Shown: positions 60,973-64,000 of the stretch, one piece after another
How positions within the stretch are numbered: the first letter of the stretch is position 1
Layout: each line of letters begins with the position of its first letter
DNA from: M55B112 sp964539395
GTDB lineage: Bacteria > Bacteroidota > Bacteroidia > Bacteroidales > GCA-2748055
Direction of reading: 5' to 3'
Length of the DNA stretch: 64,000 nucleotides
Assembly (NCBI GenBank): GCA_964539395.1
Contig: CAZIIU010000010.1
Span: forward strand, 15,895 to 79,894
The notes under the pieces: model-generated
What the model was told of the DNA's origin: nothing
The model's input: the letters and a program-made list of their open reading frames with translations, nothing else
Database searches by the model: none
Program-made: the position numbers and the translations under genes

Positions 60973-62342
60973 TACCTGCTTTGGTTATTTCTCCTCATCT
61001 GTGGCGATGGTGGACCTTTTTTCCTTTCTGACGCTTTTTTCTGCTGATTCTCCTGCTGTCTTTTCTTTTCCAATTCTCTCTCCCGGATAATTTCCATCAG
61101 CTCCAACCCCTCATATTTAAACAGGTCAGGGTCGGTGGGTGTTGACAGGTAAACTACATCCCCCTCCTTTAAACCCTGTTCAATGATGATTGAGTTCTCG
61201 TTTGTCTCACCCGTAAGAACAACTCGTTTAAGCCTGCTCTTAGTGTAAACAAATGTCAGGCTGTCATTGGCATGCAAAGCTTCCAAAGGCAGGTATAGCA
61301 CATCGTCAAATACTTTTGTAATAATCCTGTTGCTGGTAGTCATCGACGGGCGGAGAATGGTATCACGTTCATTCAGTTCTATTCTCACCTCGAAAACTTT
61401 GGCATCGGTATTTGGAAGCTGCTCACCGATATTTGCGACCTCAATCACTTCACCGGTAAACACCTTCTCGGGAAAAGCATCGACTCCAACCACTACATTT
61501 TGCCCGGAATTTACTTTGCTGATATCAATCTCATTGACATAAGTTTTTGAAATCATTGAGGAAAGATCCGGCAGTGTTGCAACAGCAAGATCCCACGAAT
61601 TGATCTCTGATCCGGCAGTCCTCTTCTCACCATTCCACTCCCTTTTATAAATCACCATGCCCGGGGCCGGCGCCCTTATATCAAACTGACTCAGAACTTC
61701 TTCCATATCATTCATACGTCGCTGCTCCCTTATCAGGTTTAGCTCGGCCTCCCGGATATCACCGCGTGCCTGCTGTACCCTTAGCTCATAATTATCCCTG
61801 GCCTGGTCATAAGCTCTTTGTGCCTTCTCAAGGTTGATCTCAGCCTGGCGGATGGTAGCCGGAGGTTCAAATTTCGATTGTTCGAGGGTAATCTTTGCCT
61901 CCTCCATATTAAATTTCAGGTTGATCAGGTCATCCCGTAAACCCCTTAATTCAATCGTTGTATCCAACTTTGTACGCATCAGTGAGGTCTCAAGTGTCTC
62001 GATCTTGTCCAGCACATCCTTTAGCTCATTATCTGCCTCCGACCTGTCGAGCGTCGCCACCCAGTCGCCCGAGTCCACTACCGTTCCTTCCGCGATCAGG
62101 TTCTGGATTTTCACGTTCCTGATGCGCATGTTACGTCCCCGCAACGCAGATGGCCCATTGATCTCGGTCTCGTTCAGTGCCTGCAACTCTCCGGTTACAA
62201 CTACTGCTACTTCAAATTGACCACGCTGCACCTCCGTTTCCAGCATTACCTCTTTTTCCTTGCCCGACAGGGCGGAATAAATCAGAATACCGATTACAAA
62301 CAGGGCAAGGGCGATTGCTATTATTAACGGTTTCTTTTTCAC
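60972..62342 (-). CDS. HlyD/MacA-like periplasmic adaptor subunit
   Basis: Connects permease and outer-membrane channel. An N-terminal membrane anchor (IIAIALALFVIGILIYSAL) is followed by a barrel domain, GRNMRIRNVKIQNLIAEGTVVDSGDWVATLDRSEADNELKDVL, then a long coiled coil (about residues 110-205), and the lipoyl and beta-barrel parts IRAPAPGMVIYKREWNGEKRTAGSEI and GQNVVVGVDAFPEKVFTGEV. The C-terminal tail is Glu/Lys/Gln-rich and ends QMRRNNQSR, an unusual charged extension. The length, 456 residues, is longer than MacA (371). It is first in the operon; permease and TolC follow. Confidence 0.92.
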   Translation of the reverse strand: MKKKPLIIAIALALFVIGILIYSALSGKEKEVMLETEVQRGQFEVAVVVTGELQALNETEINGPSALRGRNMRIRNVKIQNLIAEGTVVDSGDWVATLDRSEADNELKDVLDKIETLETSLMRTKLDTTIELRGLRDDLINLKFNMEEAKITLEQSKFEPPATIRQAEINLEKAQRAYDQARDNYELRVQQARGDIREAELNLIREQRRMNDMEEVLSQFDIRAPAPGMVIYKREWNGEKRTAGSEINSWDLAVATLPDLSSMISKTYVNEIDISKVNSGQNVVVGVDAFPEKVFTGEVIEVANIGEQLPNTDAKVFEVRIELNERDTILRPSMTTSNRIITKVFDDVLYLPLEALHANDSLTFVYTKSRLKRVVLTGETNENSIIIEQGLKEGDVVYLSTPTDPDLFKYEGLELMEIIRERELEKKRQQENQQKKASERKKGPPSPQMRRNNQSR

Positions 62343-62429
62343 ATTGTTAACGATTATTGTAATTGACGTTACTGAAAATATCCAATGTATTTTGCTATCG
62401 GATGCGCAATTGGTTGAGCAATGAATACC

Positions 62430-63815
62430 TCAACCTTGCTCCTCTATTTTCTCCATCAAATCCCCGACCATAGTCCGGGCCTCCTCCAATGTGCCGGCCT
62501 CGGCATATACCCTGATGACAGGCTCGGTATTTGATTTTCGAAGATGGATCCAGCCCTTATCAAAGTCAACCTTCAACCCATCCTCCCTGTTGATCTGTTC
62601 ACCTGAATAGTACCTCTCCAGTTTTTCAAAAAGCTGGTTCATATCTGTCCCGCTTCCAAGGATTATCTTGTTCTTCACCATTCTGTAAGCGGGATAGCTC
62701 GTTCGCAGTTCACTGCATGTGCTGCCGGAAGTTGCCATGTGGCTCAGGAAGAGCGCAATACCTGCCAGGGCATCCCTGCCGTAATGAAGGGCAGGGTAGA
62801 TCACACCGCCGTTCCCCTCTCCGCCGATCACACAACGTTCCTGTTTCATCTTTTCAACCACATTCACCTCTCCGACTGCTGAAGCAAAATACGTTCCCCC
62901 GTGCTTTTCTGTAACATCGCGCAAAGCACGTGTTGAAGAAAGGTTGGAACAGGTGTTCCCGGGTGTGTGTCGCAATATATAATCGGCAACAGCCACGAGT
63001 GTATATTCCTCTCCGAACATCGTTCCGTCTTCACAGACGATTGCCAACCTGTCCACATCGGGATCGACTACAAAGCCCACATGAGCTCCCTTCTCTTTCA
63101 CCAGCAAAGAAATATCCGACAAATGCTCCGGCAGGGGTTCAGGATTATGAGGAAATTCACCGGTTGGCTCGCAATAAAGCTCCATCACCTCCTGTACACC
63201 CAGTGCATTCAGAAGTTTAGGAATAATTATTCCACCAACTGAGTTCACACAGTCGATTGCCACACGAAATCCGGCTGACCTGATCATTTCGGGATCCACC
63301 AGGGGAAGATCCAGTACACCCCTGATATGATGCTCATCCATGCCTGATACCTCCGACATTTTTCCGAGAGAATCTACATCACTGTATTCCATATTAGCAC
63401 CCCCGACCAGTTCCAGGATCGTATCCCCTTCAGCAGCTGAGATAAACTCCCCTTTACCGTTCAAAAGTTTCAGAGCGTTCCACTCTTTTGGATTATGACT
63501 GGCGGTAAGTATAATACCACCATCGGCCTGCAATACCGGAACCGCCATTTCAACGGTAGGTGTTGATGCCAGACCGGTGTTCAACACATCAACACCCATT
63601 CCCATGAGTGCACCGGTAACGAGCTTCTCCACCATCAGTCCGGATATACGGGCATCACGCCCCAGTACCACCTTTGGTTTGCTTTTTCCGGTCGCTTTCT
63701 TCAGCCAGGCTGCATAGGCTGCTGCAAATTTCACTGTATCAACCGGGGTAAGTCCCTCTCCTGCCAATCCTCCTATGGTTCCCCTGATTCCTGAAATCGA
63801 AGTAATTAATGCCAT
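62430..63815 (-). CDS. glmM: Phosphoglucosamine mutase
   Basis: Interconverts glucosamine 6-phosphate and 1-phosphate on the way to UDP-GlcNAc for peptidoglycan. The N-terminus SISGIRGTIGG and LGRDARISG, the active-site serine loop TASHNPKEWNALKLL, the metal loop VDPDVDRLAIV, the sugar loop GGEGNGGVIYP and the phosphate loop RKSNTEPVIRVYAEA are all present. Length of 461 residues is normal. In contrast to GlmM of many bacteria, the first motif is FGTDGIRG-like only in part (SGIRGTIGG). It stands alone on the minus strand. Confidence 0.93.
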   Translation of the reverse strand: MALITSISGIRGTIGGLAGEGLTPVDTVKFAAAYAAWLKKATGKSKPKVVLGRDARISGLMVEKLVTGALMGMGVDVLNTGLASTPTVEMAVPVLQADGGIILTASHNPKEWNALKLLNGKGEFISAAEGDTILELVGGANMEYSDVDSLGKMSEVSGMDEHHIRGVLDLPLVDPEMIRSAGFRVAIDCVNSVGGIIIPKLLNALGVQEVMELYCEPTGEFPHNPEPLPEHLSDISLLVKEKGAHVGFVVDPDVDRLAIVCEDGTMFGEEYTLVAVADYILRHTPGNTCSNLSSTRALRDVTEKHGGTYFASAVGEVNVVEKMKQERCVIGGEGNGGVIYPALHYGRDALAGIALFLSHMATSGSTCSELRTSYPAYRMVKNKIILGSGTDMNQLFEKLERYYSGEQINREDGLKVDFDKGWIHLRKSNTEPVIRVYAEAGTLEEARTMVGDLMEKIEEQG

Positions 63816-63935
63816 GAAGTATATTAACTATGCTTATATTTTGATAGCCACGGGTTCAGAAAGTTTAACAGCACACTCCATAAAACGGGCATTTGCCTGG
63901 AATATTACTCTAAAACAGATCATTTAAAGACTAAC

Positions 63936-63943
63936 AAAGATAG
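63936..63943 (-). promoter_or_regulatory. -7 box upstream of glmM
   Basis: The minus strand reads TATCTTTG, an exact TAnnTTTG match. It would give a leader of about 115 bases before the glmM ATG. No -33 TTTG at the right distance was found. Confidence 0.4.
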
Positions 63944-64000
63944 AAAATTTATCATTAGTGTCCGACTAAAAAAATAAAAAGAAGGGTACTCCCCTGAGGT

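Overview
The window is chromosomal DNA of a Bacteroidota bacterium, most likely an aerobic or facultative member near Bacteroidales/Marinilabiliales (phylum confident, order uncertain). The evidence is: two secreted proteins with the C-terminal type B sorting domain of the type IX secretion system, many Bacteroidota-only families (DUF5683, DUF6146, ActA-F), L31 of the zinc-free type, and repeated promoter -7 boxes of the form TAnnTTTG. No phage, transposase or plasmid gene is visible. Almost all the DNA is densely coding.

Layout. 1-4.3 kb: a UvrD/PcrA helicase cut by the left edge, a T9SS-exported protein and a VTT-domain membrane protein. 4.4-10.9 kb (+): grpE-dnaJ behind a sigma-54-like promoter, a NatAB-type ABC exporter, a Ppx/GppA phosphatase and an NtrC-type regulator with no DNA-binding domain. 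11-17 kb (-): MBOAT acyltransferase, gamma-carbonic anhydrase and SGNH hydrolase (possible surface O-acylation), then MltD. 16.9-19.3 kb (-): DUF5683, parB, parA. 19.5-24.9 kb: lipid kinase, glutaminyl cyclotransferase, HAD protein, cysK/cysE and pssA. 25.4-26.9 kb: an isolated sulfatase.

27.2-42.7 kb is a respiratory island. On the + strand are Sco, caa3 oxidase subunits I, III, IV and II (II fused to cytochrome c), the heme O synthase gene and two small lipoproteins (DsrE-like and HMA). On the - strand, converging on it, is the complete alternative complex III (actA-B-C-D-E-F). Quinol would be oxidised by ActABCDEF and electrons passed through haem proteins to the caa3 oxidase. The actA-actB gap carries a tandem 18-bp repeat, and actB itself carries a 21-bp coding repeat.

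43-50.6 kb: a BASS transporter, a very large BNR-repeat protein, a three-repeat CRISPR remnant with no cas genes, a second T9SS type B protein, and thyA-folA. 50.7-64 kb: terminators, tRNA-His, a flippase, a BI-1 protein, a cysteine-desulfurase-like enzyme, a GNAT-like protein, L31, a GlmU-like protein, a TolC/permease/adaptor exporter without its ATPase, and glmM.

The most notable items are the orphan type II-like CRISPR remnant, the repeat-bearing act operon, the sigma-54-like heat-shock promoter, and the regulator lacking its HTH. I found no clear wholly new multi-gene system.
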